Source of the DNA: Streptomyces neyagawaensis
GTDB lineage: Bacteria; Actinomycetota; Actinomycetes; Streptomycetales; Streptomycetaceae
Reading direction: 5' to 3'
DNA length: 64,000 nt
NCBI RefSeq assembly: GCF_023516595.1
Contig: NZ_JAMGBG010000097.1
Location: 1-64,000, forward strand
This document shows, in pieces, positions 16,349 to 24,977 of this stretch (its first letter is position 1; every line of letters starts with the position of its first letter). The notes beneath the pieces are model-generated. The model was not told where the DNA came from. It did no database searches and worked only from the letters and a program-made list of their open reading frames with translations. The position numbers were made by a program, and so were the translations under genes.

Positions 16349-17908
16349 TCAGGTACCGGCCCCCGGCCCCACCCCATCCCCCTTCAGTCGTTCCAGGTCG
16401 GACGGGCGGACCTGGATGGCGAGGACCGCTATGAGCGCGGCGACCACCGTGAAGATCGCGGCCATGACGAACGCAGCCGAGACGCCGGCGGTGAGGATCT
16501 CGTCGCTGTAGGGCGGCGGGAGTTGGCCGGTGCGTTGGAACTGGAGGCGTTCGAGCGGGGTCGCCTGGGAGAGGAAGCGCGGAATCTGTTCCTCCGCCTC
16601 GTTCGTGCTGGCCGTGCCGTACATGGTGACGAGGATGGACAGGCCCAGGGAACCACCGACCTGCTGGGTGGCGTTGAGGAGCCCGGAGGCCGCGCCGGTC
16701 TCCTCGGTGGCGACGTTGGACAGGGCCATCAGGGTCAGGGAGACGAACTCCATGCCCATGCCCAGGCTGAACACCAGCATCGGGCCGAGGACGCTGCCCG
16801 CGTACGTGGAGTGCACGTCGGTCAGGGTCAGCCAGCCCAGGCCCGCCGCCGCGAGGATCGCGCCCACCACCATGAACGGCTTGGGCCCGTACACGGGCAG
16901 GAATCGCGACGCCAACCCGGCGCCGATCGCGATCACCGCGCTGACCGGCAGGAACGCGAACCCGGTGGCCAACGGGCTGAAGTCCAGCACGTTCTGCACG
17001 AAGAGCGTCAGGAAGAAGAACATGCCGAAGATGGCGGCGGCGAGGCACAGCATGATGCCGTACGTGCCCGCGCGGTTGCGGTCGGCGAACATGTGGAGCG
17101 GCGTGATCGGCTGCCGGGATCTCTTCTCCACCAGGACGAACAGCAGCAGGAGCACCACGGCGCCCGCGAACGACGCCAGCGTCAGCGCGTCCCGCCAACC
17201 CTCCTGCGCGGCGCGGATGAACCCGTACACCAGGAGCACCATGCCCGCGGTGGAGGTCAGCGCGCCGGTGACGTCGAAGTGGCCGGGGTGCCGCTCGGAC
17301 TCCCGGATCCAGCGGGGGGTGGCGAGCACGATGAGCAGGCCGATCGGCACGTTGACGAACAGCACCCACCGCCAGTTGAGCCACTCCACGAGGACACCGC
17401 CCGCGAGCAGCCCGATCGCGCCGCCGCCCGCCGAGACCGCCGCGAACACGCCGAACGCCCGGTTGCGTTCGGGGCCTTCGCGGAAGGTCGTGCTGATCAG
17501 GGCGAGGGACGTCGGGGACGCGATGGCGCCGCCGACACCCTGGAGGGCGCGGGCGGCGAGGAGTTGACCGGCGTTCTGGGCGAGGCCCCCCAGAAGGGAG
17601 GCCAGGACGAACAGCAGGACGCCGAAGATGAAGACGCGGCGTCGGCCGAGGATGTCACCGGCCCTTCCGCCGAGCAGCAGCAGACCGCCGAAGGTGAGCG
17701 TGTAGGCGTTCACCACCCAGGCCAGGCTGGTGGTGGAGAAGTCCAGGGAGCGCTGGATGTCCGGCAGCGCGATGTTCACGATCGTGATGTCGAGGACGAC
17801 CATCAGCTGACAGGAGGCGATCACCAGCAGCGCCATCGCGCTCCCGCCACCACCTGATTCCCGGGTGGTGGTCTCTACTGGGGAGGTCGACTGGGGATCG
17901 CTGCTCAT
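16349..17908 (-). CDS. DHA2-family MFS drug/proton antiporter (14 TM)
   Basis: This is a proton-driven multidrug efflux protein of the EmrB/QacA type, about 519 residues with about 14 hydrophobic segments. Signature motifs are LMVVLDITIVNIALPDIQ in TM1, the motif A region GGRAGDILGRRRVF, and ARALQGVGGAIASPTSLALI (motif C-like). ATG at 17908 is chosen; ATG at 17929 is in frame, but its 5' side is occupied by an inverted repeat at 17933-17948. Substrates are unknown. No regulator gene is adjacent, which is unusual for this family. Confidence 0.92.
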   Translation of the reverse strand: MSSDPQSTSPVETTTRESGGGGSAMALLVIASCQLMVVLDITIVNIALPDIQRSLDFSTTSLAWVVNAYTLTFGGLLLLGGRAGDILGRRRVFIFGVLLFVLASLLGGLAQNAGQLLAARALQGVGGAIASPTSLALISTTFREGPERNRAFGVFAAVSAGGGAIGLLAGGVLVEWLNWRWVLFVNVPIGLLIVLATPRWIRESERHPGHFDVTGALTSTAGMVLLVYGFIRAAQEGWRDALTLASFAGAVVLLLLFVLVEKRSRQPITPLHMFADRNRAGTYGIMLCLAAAIFGMFFFLTLFVQNVLDFSPLATGFAFLPVSAVIAIGAGLASRFLPVYGPKPFMVVGAILAAAGLGWLTLTDVHSTYAGSVLGPMLVFSLGMGMEFVSLTLMALSNVATEETGAASGLLNATQQVGGSLGLSILVTMYGTASTNEAEEQIPRFLSQATPLERLQFQRTGQLPPPYSDEILTAGVSAAFVMAAIFTVVAALIAVLAIQVRPSDLERLKGDGVGPGAGT

Positions 17909-18253
17909 AGCGTGTCGCTCGGCACTCATCGGTGGACGGAACGGTCCACTCATGCGTCCGTTGTTCGACCGTACGCCCGCGCCATGCCCCTCACCACTCG
18001 GGTCACCACGCGGATCAACGCTCGGCCCACCACTCGAATCGCCACTCCAGCGCCTGCCCCGACCGCCGAGCGCCGGCCGCGCCGCTCGGCGCTCCGCCGT
18101 GGACGCACGCGTCTCCGCCACGGGGGAAACTCGCGGGGGAACCTCGGGTTCGAAAACCTGTACCGGCGCGCGGACGGTGAGGGCTATGCTCGCCGCGATG
18201 ACGACTCATTCCGTTGACAGAATGGGGGTCCCGTCCGCGCAAGGTGAGTGCTG
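17909..18253. other. Divergent intergenic region with inverted repeat
   Basis: This region separates the MFS transporter from the divergent unknown/AAA/VWA unit. An inverted repeat, TGGAC and GTCCA around six bases (17933-17948), sits just upstream of the transporter start and could be an operator. A TTGACA is present at 18214-18219 but without a convincing -10 partner. No RNA gene was recognised. Confidence 0.5.
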
Positions 18254-19669
18254 ATGCTCACTCATGTCGCGAACGGGGATTCCCGACTCTCCTTCTGGTC
18301 GCGCGTGCGCCGGTTCGCCGTGCCACCGTCGATGATCGAGACCGCCACCGCCCGCCGCGAGGTCGGCGACTGGGCGGGGGCCTGCGCCGCAGCCGGCATC
18401 GACCTCGACCTCCATCCGCGTACCGTCGCCCTGCGCCACGGCCAGGACGTCGCCGCCCGGCTACGGGCCGACCTGCGGCATCTCGCTCCGGACCTGCTGC
18501 GCTGGCACCTGCCGAGGATCGCCCCCGACGGGCTGCTGCGGCCGGGGCTGACCATCACACTGGCCCGGTACGGAGCCGAGGGGCGCGCGGGCCCGTACCC
18601 GGTGCACCTGGTGGTGCGGACCCCGCCCGCCTGGGCGGACGCCGGCCAGCGGATCGGGCTCGCGCTGTGGGACGGATCCGCCGGGTCCCGCGCGGCGCCC
18701 GACGCGTGCCGCCACCCGCATCCCCGGCCCAGCCGCCGCTACCGACTCGATCTGCACCGGCATCTGTGGGACGCCCGCAGGGCCCCCGAGCTGCGCCCGC
18801 GTTCCGGGGCCGACCAGCCGTCCGCGGACGGCCCGGTCCTGGCGGGCGGGGAGGCGTCGGGCGCCGTGTCACCGGAGTACGGCTGTGCCGTGGGCCGGTG
18901 GGCGGACGAGGCGCGGATCGTGCTGGCCGCCGAGGGCCGGTCGGACGGGCCCGTCCTCGTACGGCTCGGGGCGCGGCGCCGACTGCTGCTGCACCTCGAC
19001 GGCGGCTCGGACGGCGCCGGATCACCCGCCCTGCGCATCGAGGTGGCGTCCGACGGGGAGGGGGCCTCCCTCCCCCTGCCGGTGCTGCCCGACGCGGCGA
19101 CCTGGGTGCCGCCCGATCTGGAGTTGCTGCGCTCCGGGGCAATCGACGGGGACCGGCTGCATCCGCTGGTCGCCTCGGCGCTGGTCCCCGGCCATGTGCC
19201 CGTCGGGCCGCCCCGGGCGGCGGACCCCGCCGGGGAGCCGCGTGTCGTGGAGTGCCGGGGGGAACGGCACCGGATCGGGCTGGTCGACGGGGTGCTCGCG
19301 CCCCTGGACCACGATCCGGACGAGATCCGTCGGGAGGAACTGCTCGTCGCGCTGACCGGCACTCCCCTGCCCTGCCTCCAGGCGATCGACCGGGCGCACC
19401 GCCGCCCGGACGGTCTGTCCGGCGTGCGTGAACGGCTGGACCACGGGGACACCGCCGGTGCGCTGGCCGTCGTCGAGGGTCTGCTCGGTCCCGAGGCGGT
19501 ACTGCGCGACGGCCCGCTGCGGGACGAACTGGAGGCGGCCGCCCGGCGGCGGATCACCTACGGGCTGTACCGGTCGGGGCTGATGGGGCCCAGCCCGGAA
19601 CGCATCCGCCTGGACGACCGACGCCGCCCCACACGCGCCCGCCGCTCACGCGACGCGCTCTTCTACTGA
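18254..19669 (+). CDS. Unknown protein, first gene of AAA+/VWA unit
   Basis: I do not recognise a named family in this protein of about 471 residues. It is soluble, lacks a signal peptide, and is rich in Arg, Asp and Leu. Recognisable-looking segments are MIETATARREVGDWAGACAAAGIDLDL near the N-terminus, LRHLAPDLLRWHLPR, and a C-terminal RRRSRDALFY-like basic end. It lies directly upstream of a MoxR-like AAA+ ATPase and an HExxH/VWA protein on the same strand, which suggests it is their partner or substrate adaptor. ATG 18254 is preferred because AAGGTGAG lies just before it. GTG 18248 is an in-frame alternative. Confidence 0.75.
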   Translation: MLTHVANGDSRLSFWSRVRRFAVPPSMIETATARREVGDWAGACAAAGIDLDLHPRTVALRHGQDVAARLRADLRHLAPDLLRWHLPRIAPDGLLRPGLTITLARYGAEGRAGPYPVHLVVRTPPAWADAGQRIGLALWDGSAGSRAAPDACRHPHPRPSRRYRLDLHRHLWDARRAPELRPRSGADQPSADGPVLAGGEASGAVSPEYGCAVGRWADEARIVLAAEGRSDGPVLVRLGARRRLLLHLDGGSDGAGSPALRIEVASDGEGASLPLPVLPDAATWVPPDLELLRSGAIDGDRLHPLVASALVPGHVPVGPPRAADPAGEPRVVECRGERHRIGLVDGVLAPLDHDPDEIRREELLVALTGTPLPCLQAIDRAHRRPDGLSGVRERLDHGDTAGALAVVEGLLGPEAVLRDGPLRDELEAAARRRITYGLYRSGLMGPSPERIRLDDRRRPTRARRSRDALFY

Positions 19670-19735
19670 CCTCTCCGCATCCCCCTTCCTTCCGGGCCCC
19701 GGCCCGTCCCACCACACACTCACAGGTGATCACAC

Positions 19736-20995
19736 ATGACGACTTACGCACCCTTTGCTCCTGTTTCTCCTTCCGTGGAGTCCTTCGCCTCCCCACTCGA
19801 CGTGGCCGACGCCCTGCTGACCCTGTTGCGCGACACGACCACCGAACCCCGGCCCGACACCCAGCTGGAGGCGCTGACGCTGGCCGTCGCCGCCGATCTG
19901 CCCGTACTGCTGTGGGGTGAGCCGGGCATCGGCAAGACGGCGGCGCTGACCCAGCTCGCCGCCGCGCTGGACCTGCCGTTGACGACGGTGATCGCGAGCG
20001 TGCACGAGCCTTCCGACTTCTCGGGCCTGCCCGTCGTGGGCGACGACCCCGCCGAGCAGGGGGTGCCGATGGCCCCGCCGGACTGGGCGGTGCGCCTGGT
20101 GCGGGCCGGGCGGGGCCTGCTGTTCCTGGACGAGCTGTCGACCGCCCCGCCGGCCGTGCAGGCCGCCCTGCTGCGGCTGGTGCTGGAGCGGCGGATCGGC
20201 ACGCTCCAACTGCCGCCCGAGGTGAGGATCGTGGCCGCCGCCAACCCCCGGTCCTCGGCGGCCGACGGCTGGGAGCTGAGCCCGCCGCTCGCCAACCGGT
20301 TCGTGCACCTGCGGTGGACCCACGACCACGAGGTCGTCGTCCGGGGTCTCGGCGGAACCTGGCCGCGCGCGACCCTGCCCCGGCTCGACCCGGAGCGACT
20401 CCCGGAAGCCGTGGACCACGCCCGCCGCGCGGTGTGCGGGCTGCTCGCCGCCCGCCCCAAGCTGGTGCACCAACTGCCCAGCAGCGAGAGTCGGCGGGGC
20501 GGCGCCTGGCCGTCGCCGCGCAGCTGGGAGATGACCCTGCGGCTGATCGCCTTCGCCACCGCCTCCGGGGTCTCCCGTGACGTCCTGTCCCTGCTGGTCA
20601 GGGGCACCGTCGGCGACGGTCCGGGGCTGGAGCTGCTGGCGAGCCTGGACCGCATGGAACTGCCGGACCCCGAGGTGCTGCTCGCGGACCCGGCGGGCGC
20701 GGTGCTGCCCGAACGGGGGGATCTGCGTCAGGCGGTGCTGGACGGGGTGGTGGCGGCCGTGCGGGGGCGCCCGGAGAAGTCCCGCTGGGACGCCGCGTGG
20801 GCGCTGCTGGTCCGGGCACTCGAAACGGGCGCCCCGGATCTGGTGGTCGTCCCCGCGACGACGCTCGCCTCGCTGCGCCAGAGGGACTGGGACGTGCCGG
20901 CGGAGATCGAACAGCTCGCCGGAGTGGTCACGCTGTCCCGGCGGGCGGACGAGGCGGCGAGCCGCGCCGCCGCGGCGACGAAGGTCCGCCGATGA
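19736..20995 (+). CDS. MoxR-like AAA+ ATPase
   Basis: This AAA+ ATPase of about 419 residues probably acts as a chaperone that remodels or activates a partner. Walker A is LWGEPGIGKTAAL near residue 60, Walker B is GLLFLDELSTAPP near 135, and sensor 1 is VAAANP near 165, followed by NRFVHLRW. The segment HEPSDFSGLPVV fits the MoxR/YehL-type clade. MoxR ATPases usually pair with a VWA-domain protein, and such a protein follows here with an ATGA overlap. An AGGTG ribosome site precedes the ATG. The partner pathway is unknown. Confidence 0.9.
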   Translation: MTTYAPFAPVSPSVESFASPLDVADALLTLLRDTTTEPRPDTQLEALTLAVAADLPVLLWGEPGIGKTAALTQLAAALDLPLTTVIASVHEPSDFSGLPVVGDDPAEQGVPMAPPDWAVRLVRAGRGLLFLDELSTAPPAVQAALLRLVLERRIGTLQLPPEVRIVAAANPRSSAADGWELSPPLANRFVHLRWTHDHEVVVRGLGGTWPRATLPRLDPERLPEAVDHARRAVCGLLAARPKLVHQLPSSESRRGGAWPSPRSWEMTLRLIAFATASGVSRDVLSLLVRGTVGDGPGLELLASLDRMELPDPEVLLADPAGAVLPERGDLRQAVLDGVVAAVRGRPEKSRWDAAWALLVRALETGAPDLVVVPATTLASLRQRDWDVPAEIEQLAGVVTLSRRADEAASRAAAATKVRR

Positions 20996-22242
20996 GCGCC
21001 GGCCCGACGAGGGCGCGCCTCGACGCGGCTCTGGACCGCGACAAGCTGTTCACGGCCAGGCTCCAGGCGGCCAGGGCGCGGCCCTATCTGGCGACGGCGC
21101 TGTTCGCGCTGCATCCCGTCGTGTCGCGGCAGGTGCCCACCATGGCCGTCGACCCGCACTGGCGGTGCTACGTCTCCCCGGCCTTCGTGGACCGCACACC
21201 GGTGGAGGAACTGGCGGGCGTCTGGGTGCACGAGGTGTCCCATCTGCTGCGCGACCACCACGGGCGCGGCGACCGGATCGCCAAGGAGCTGGGGCTGACC
21301 GGCCGCGGGGACCGGCTGCGGATCAACATCGCCGCGGACTGCGAGATCAACGACGACGCGTTCGGCGACGGGCTGGTCAAGCCGGAGGGCGCCGTCGAGC
21401 CGGCGACCCTGCGGCTGCGCGAGGGGCTGCTCATGGAGGAGTACCTGCGGCTGTTCCGGCTCGGGCCGCTGATGAACGATCTGGCCTGGCTGGACTGCGG
21501 CAGCGGCGCCGACGGGCTGGAGCGGGAGTGGGACCTCGGCCCGGACGGGGCGCACGGCCTGAGCGAGCAGGAGAAGGACGGGGTCCGGTTCCGGGTGGCC
21601 CAGGGCATCAAGGGGCGCCCGGGCAACGCTCCGGAGGGGTGGCGGCGCTGGGCGGAGGACGCGTTCCATCCGCCACAGCCGTGGCGGGAGTTGCTGGGCT
21701 CGGCGGTGCGTGCGGCGGTCGCCGTCGCGGGCGGGGGCGACGACTACACCTATGGCCGGCCGTCCCGGCGGTCGACGGGCGTGCCGGGGGCGGTGCTGCC
21801 GAGTCTGCGGCGGACCCCGCCCCGGGTCTCGGTGATCATCGACACCTCAGGGTCGGTCAGCGACGCCGAACTGGGCAGTGCGCTGCTGGAGGTGGCCGCG
21901 ATCTCCCGTGCCGTGGGCGGGAGACGGGACCTGGTCACCGTGGTGCCCTGTGACGCGGCGGCCCGGATCGCCCATCCGCTGTGCCGGGCGGAGGGCATCC
22001 CTCTGATGGGTGGCGGGGGCACGGATCTGCGGAGCGGCTTCGCCCGGGCGCTGCGGTCGCGGCTCCGGCCCGATGTCGTCGTGGTGCTCACCGACGGTCA
22101 GACACCGTGGCCGTCGAGCCGGCCCGCGTGCCGGACGGTGGTGGGCCTGTTCCCCCGGCACGGCCACTCCTGGGACGAGGACGACCCCGACTACGTGCCT
22201 GACTCACCGCCGGACTGGGCGCGGGTGGTCGAGATCGGGTAG
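20992..22242 (+). CDS. DUF2201-type protein: HExxH putative metallopeptidase plus VWA-like domain
   Basis: This protein of about 416 residues has two parts. The N-terminal half carries HEVSHLLRDHH, a HExxH zinc motif with a further His, as in the putative metallopeptidase domain DUF2201_N. The C-terminal half is a von Willebrand A-like domain with a MIDAS motif, IIDTSGSVSD, then GGGGTDLRSG and VLTDGQTPWP. Its ATG overlaps the AAA+ stop. The pair resembles MoxR/VWA chaperone modules. The last 52 bp overlap the convergent antiporter gene, so the two transcripts would be antisense at their ends. Confidence 0.88.
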   Translation: MSAGPTRARLDAALDRDKLFTARLQAARARPYLATALFALHPVVSRQVPTMAVDPHWRCYVSPAFVDRTPVEELAGVWVHEVSHLLRDHHGRGDRIAKELGLTGRGDRLRINIAADCEINDDAFGDGLVKPEGAVEPATLRLREGLLMEEYLRLFRLGPLMNDLAWLDCGSGADGLEREWDLGPDGAHGLSEQEKDGVRFRVAQGIKGRPGNAPEGWRRWAEDAFHPPQPWRELLGSAVRAAVAVAGGGDDYTYGRPSRRSTGVPGAVLPSLRRTPPRVSVIIDTSGSVSDAELGSALLEVAAISRAVGGRRDLVTVVPCDAAARIAHPLCRAEGIPLMGGGGTDLRSGFARALRSRLRPDVVVVLTDGQTPWPSSRPACRTVVGLFPRHGHSWDEDDPDYVPDSPPDWARVVEIG

Positions 22243-23552
22243 GGGGCGGCGGTGTCCGGAAGGTCCTGGGCCGCCGGGCGCGTGGGCAGGATCAGGTGCA
22301 GCAGGGGCCCCGCCATCGCCGTCGTGACGAGGGCCATGACGACCATGGAGGAGTACAACCGGTCGTCCAGCGCCCCGAGTTGGAGACCCACGGTCAGGAT
22401 GACGAGTTCGGTCAGACCGCGGGTGTTGACGAGGACGGCGAGCGCCGCCGCCGGACGGCCCGGCAGTCCGGTGGCGCGGGCCGCGCCGAACGCCCCGATG
22501 AACTTGCCGCTGACGGCCACGACGAGGATGAGGGCCAGTTCGGTCAGGTCGCCGCCGTCCATGCCCGACAGATCGACCTTCAGGCCCGCGACGACGAAGA
22601 AGACGGGCAACAGCAGAAGGTCGTTGAGGTGCGAGACCCGCTCCGTGACACGTTCCGATATCCGCCCCGGAGAGGCGGGCACCTGAGCGGCGGCGTCCGG
22701 TCGGCCGTCGCCCATGTCGCGTGTGTCGCCCGTGTCGCGCGCGGCGCGTCTCGGCATGATCGCGCCGAAGAGGAACGCCCCGAAGATGAAGTGGAGTCCG
22801 ATCCATTCGGTGAAGGCCGCGGACGCCAGCAGACCGGCCAGGGTGACGACCGTCGAGGCGGAACGGCCCCGGTCCGCCGCCCATCGCCCGGCCAGGAAGC
22901 GACGCAGCGCGGGTCCGACCGCGGTGAACATGAGCAGCGCGTACGGCACGAACAGCAGCAGGAGCCAGTGCGATCCGGTGGCCGCCCCCGCTATCGCCAC
23001 GACCGCGGCGAGCAGGGTCCAGGCCAGTACGTCGTCGATCGCGGCGCAGGCCAGCGCGACGGCACCCAGCCAGGTGTGGCGGATCCCGCGGTCCGTGAGG
23101 ATGCGGGCCAGCACCGGGAACGCGGTGACGGACATCGCGGCGCCCATGAACAGCACGAACCCGGTCCGGTCGGCGGTGGGGTGGCTGTCGAACAGATGGA
23201 GGGCGAGGAGCGCGCCCAGCCCGAAGGGCAGGACGACGGAGCCGGCGGCGACGGCACCGGCCACGGCCCGGTGCCCGCGCAGGAGTCCGGTGTCGAGTTC
23301 CGCGCCAACGGTGAACATGAAGAGGGCCACGCCCAGGTTGGCCAGTGCGGCCAGGAAGGGCCGGACGTCGTCGGGGAAGAGGGTGCCCGAGACGGCCTCG
23401 CCCAGCAGCGTCGGGCCGAGCAGGACACCGAGGAGGACCTCGCCGATGACGGGCGGCTGCCTCAGCCGCCGGGCCAGCGCGCCCGCGCCGAACGCGAGCA
23501 GGGAGATCAGGGCGAGGGCGAGGAACAGCGTCGTCAGCTGGTGGTTCGTCAC
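22191..23552 (-). CDS. CPA2-type cation/proton antiporter (KefB-like)
   Basis: This membrane antiporter of about 453 residues has roughly 12 hydrophobic segments, family Na+/H+ exchanger (CPA2). Typical segments are LRQPPVIGEVLLGVLLGPTLLG, ANLGVALFMFTVGAELD, the ion-binding region ALACAAIDDVLAWTLLA with paired Asp, and NTRGLTELVIL. The start is GTG at 23552. Its 5' leader contains an 18-bp tandem duplication (23570-23605). It diverges from the Zur-box operon, so the Zur-like site at 23615 lies upstream of both. Whether zinc status affects it is unknown. Confidence 0.9.
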   Translation of the reverse strand: MTNHQLTTLFLALALISLLAFGAGALARRLRQPPVIGEVLLGVLLGPTLLGEAVSGTLFPDDVRPFLAALANLGVALFMFTVGAELDTGLLRGHRAVAGAVAAGSVVLPFGLGALLALHLFDSHPTADRTGFVLFMGAAMSVTAFPVLARILTDRGIRHTWLGAVALACAAIDDVLAWTLLAAVVAIAGAATGSHWLLLLFVPYALLMFTAVGPALRRFLAGRWAADRGRSASTVVTLAGLLASAAFTEWIGLHFIFGAFLFGAIMPRRAARDTGDTRDMGDGRPDAAAQVPASPGRISERVTERVSHLNDLLLLPVFFVVAGLKVDLSGMDGGDLTELALILVVAVSGKFIGAFGAARATGLPGRPAAALAVLVNTRGLTELVILTVGLQLGALDDRLYSSMVVMALVTTAMAGPLLHLILPTRPAAQDLPDTAAPYPISTTRAQSGGESGT

Positions 23553-23569
23553 AGGGAGAACGTCTCCCC

Positions 23570-23605
23570 CGCTCCCTCACTCCAACCCGCTCCCTCACTC
23601 CAACC
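23570..23605. repeat. Two-copy 18-bp tandem repeat
   Basis: Two exact head-to-tail copies of CGCTCCCTCACTCCAACC lie between the antiporter start and the Zur-like box. Read on the minus strand they supply GGGAG purine runs near the antiporter leader. Confidence 0.85.
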
Positions 23606-23614
23606 ACATGACAA

Positions 23615-23629
23615 TGAAAATGATTATCG
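23615..23629. promoter_or_regulatory. Zur-like operator (7-1-7 inverted repeat)
   Basis: TGAAAATGATTATCG is a 7-1-7 inverted repeat centred on G23622. It matches the streptomycete Zur consensus TGAAAATGATTTTCA at 13 of 15 positions. The surrounding 25 bp are strikingly AT-rich for this genome. It lies 92 bp upstream of the first gene of the ATP-grasp operon and 63 bp upstream of the divergent antiporter. It is distinct from the iron-responsive DmdR box (TTAGGTTAGGCT type). Predicted effect: repression when zinc is sufficient. Confidence 0.78.
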
Positions 23630-23720
23630 ATAAGGTGAGCATGTCAACCCGGGCGCCTCCCTGCCGAGGCGCCGTCGGGCTGCCCTGACGCCTGAACCAC
23701 ACCGCACGAAAAGGGGAGCC

Positions 23721-24977
23721 GTGGCTCATCTGTTGGTGGTCGAGAGCTGGGTCGGATCGATGAGCAGGCTGCTGCCACGGGCCGTTCGGGAAGGCGGACA
23801 CGAGTTCACGTTCCTCACCCGCGACCTGCACCACTACCTGCGCTCGGCCCCCGAGGGCACCGCGCACCCCCTGCTCGGCGCGCGCAACGTGATCACGGCC
23901 GACACCAACGACCTGGACACCCTGCTGCCGGAGGTCGAGCGGCTGCACGCGGTGTTCGGCTTCGACGGGGTCATCTCGTCCTGTGACTACTACCTCCCGA
24001 CAGTCGCCCGGATCGCCGGACATCTCGGGCTGCCCGGCCCCGGCCCTGAGGCGGTCCAGAACGCCTGCCGCAAGGACGCCACCCGTCGCGTCCTCACCGA
24101 CGCGGGGGTGCCGGGACCGCGCTTCGCCGTCCACGAGGAGTGGGCCGATCTCGCGCGGGCGGCACGGGAGATCGGTTATCCGCTGGTCGTGAAGCCGGTC
24201 GACCTGTGCGCGGGCATGTACGTGCGCCGCGTCGACGACGAGAGCGAACTGGCCGCCGCCGTAAGCGCGTTGGCCGACTTCCCGCTGAACGCGCGCGGGC
24301 AGCGGCGGGCGTCCTCCGTTCTCCTGGAGGAGTTGCTGACCGGCCCCGAGGTGAGCGTGGAGACCGTCTCGTACGCGGGGGCGGTGCACGTCGTCGGGGT
24401 GACCGACAAGAGCGTCGGCGGGGCACCGGCGTTCATCGAGACCGGGCACATGTTCCCCGCCGGCCTGTCGTCGGCCGACGCGGACGCCGCCGAGCAGACG
24501 GCGCTCGGCGCGCTCAAGGCCCTCGGGTTGACCGACGGCGTCGTGGCGCACACCGAGATCAAGCTGACGCCGGACGGACCCCGTGTCGTCGAGGTCAACC
24601 CGCGGCCCGCCGGGAACCGCATCACCGAGCTGATCCGGCATGTCACCGGCATCGATCTCGCCGCTGCCGCCGTCGAGGTCGCCCTCGGCCTCGCGCCCGA
24701 TCTGACGCACCGCGGGACCGGGCTGCGCAGCGCGGCGGTCGGCTTCCTCGTGCCCGAGGTGTCGGGCACGCTCGACGCCCTGGACGACACCCCGTTGCGG
24801 GGCGCCGCCGGTGTGCTGGAGGTGCAGCTCGCCGAGCCGGGACGGCCGGTCAGGTCGGCCGGCAGCAACAACGAGTACCTCGGCCACGTCATGGTGGGCG
24901 ACCCCCACGGGCAGGGCGCCCGCGCCCTGGTCGAGGCGCTGCTCGGCGAGTTGAGCGCCGGGCTGGTGATCCGGTGA
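23721..24977 (+). CDS. ATP-grasp amino-acid/peptide ligase, first gene of Zur-box operon
   Basis: This ATP-grasp enzyme of about 418 residues would activate a carboxylate as acyl-phosphate and join it to an amine. Three ATP-grasp regions are visible. The N-terminal Rossmann-like preATP domain ends near LGLPGPGPEAV. The ATP-binding region has KDATRRVLTDAGVPGP, YPLVVKPVDLCAGMYV and EELLTGPEVSVE. The metal-binding region has HTEIKLTPDGPRVVEVNPRPAGNR with the conserved Glu and Asn. The same architecture is found in carnosine synthase/BacD-type ligases. GTG 23721 follows AAGGGGAG. It is the first of ten same-strand genes behind the Zur-like box. Confidence 0.9.
   Translation: MAHLLVVESWVGSMSRLLPRAVREGGHEFTFLTRDLHHYLRSAPEGTAHPLLGARNVITADTNDLDTLLPEVERLHAVFGFDGVISSCDYYLPTVARIAGHLGLPGPGPEAVQNACRKDATRRVLTDAGVPGPRFAVHEEWADLARAAREIGYPLVVKPVDLCAGMYVRRVDDESELAAAVSALADFPLNARGQRRASSVLLEELLTGPEVSVETVSYAGAVHVVGVTDKSVGGAPAFIETGHMFPAGLSSADADAAEQTALGALKALGLTDGVVAHTEIKLTPDGPRVVEVNPRPAGNRITELIRHVTGIDLAAAAVEVALGLAPDLTHRGTGLRSAAVGFLVPEVSGTLDALDDTPLRGAAGVLEVQLAEPGRPVRSAGSNNEYLGHVMVGDPHGQGARALVEALLGELSAGLVIR

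Noticed and set aside
23615..23629. Iron (DmdR/IdeR) box as an alternative reading of the operator
   Set aside because: The sequence lacks the TTAGGTTAGGCT pattern and fits the Zur 7-1-7 consensus much better.
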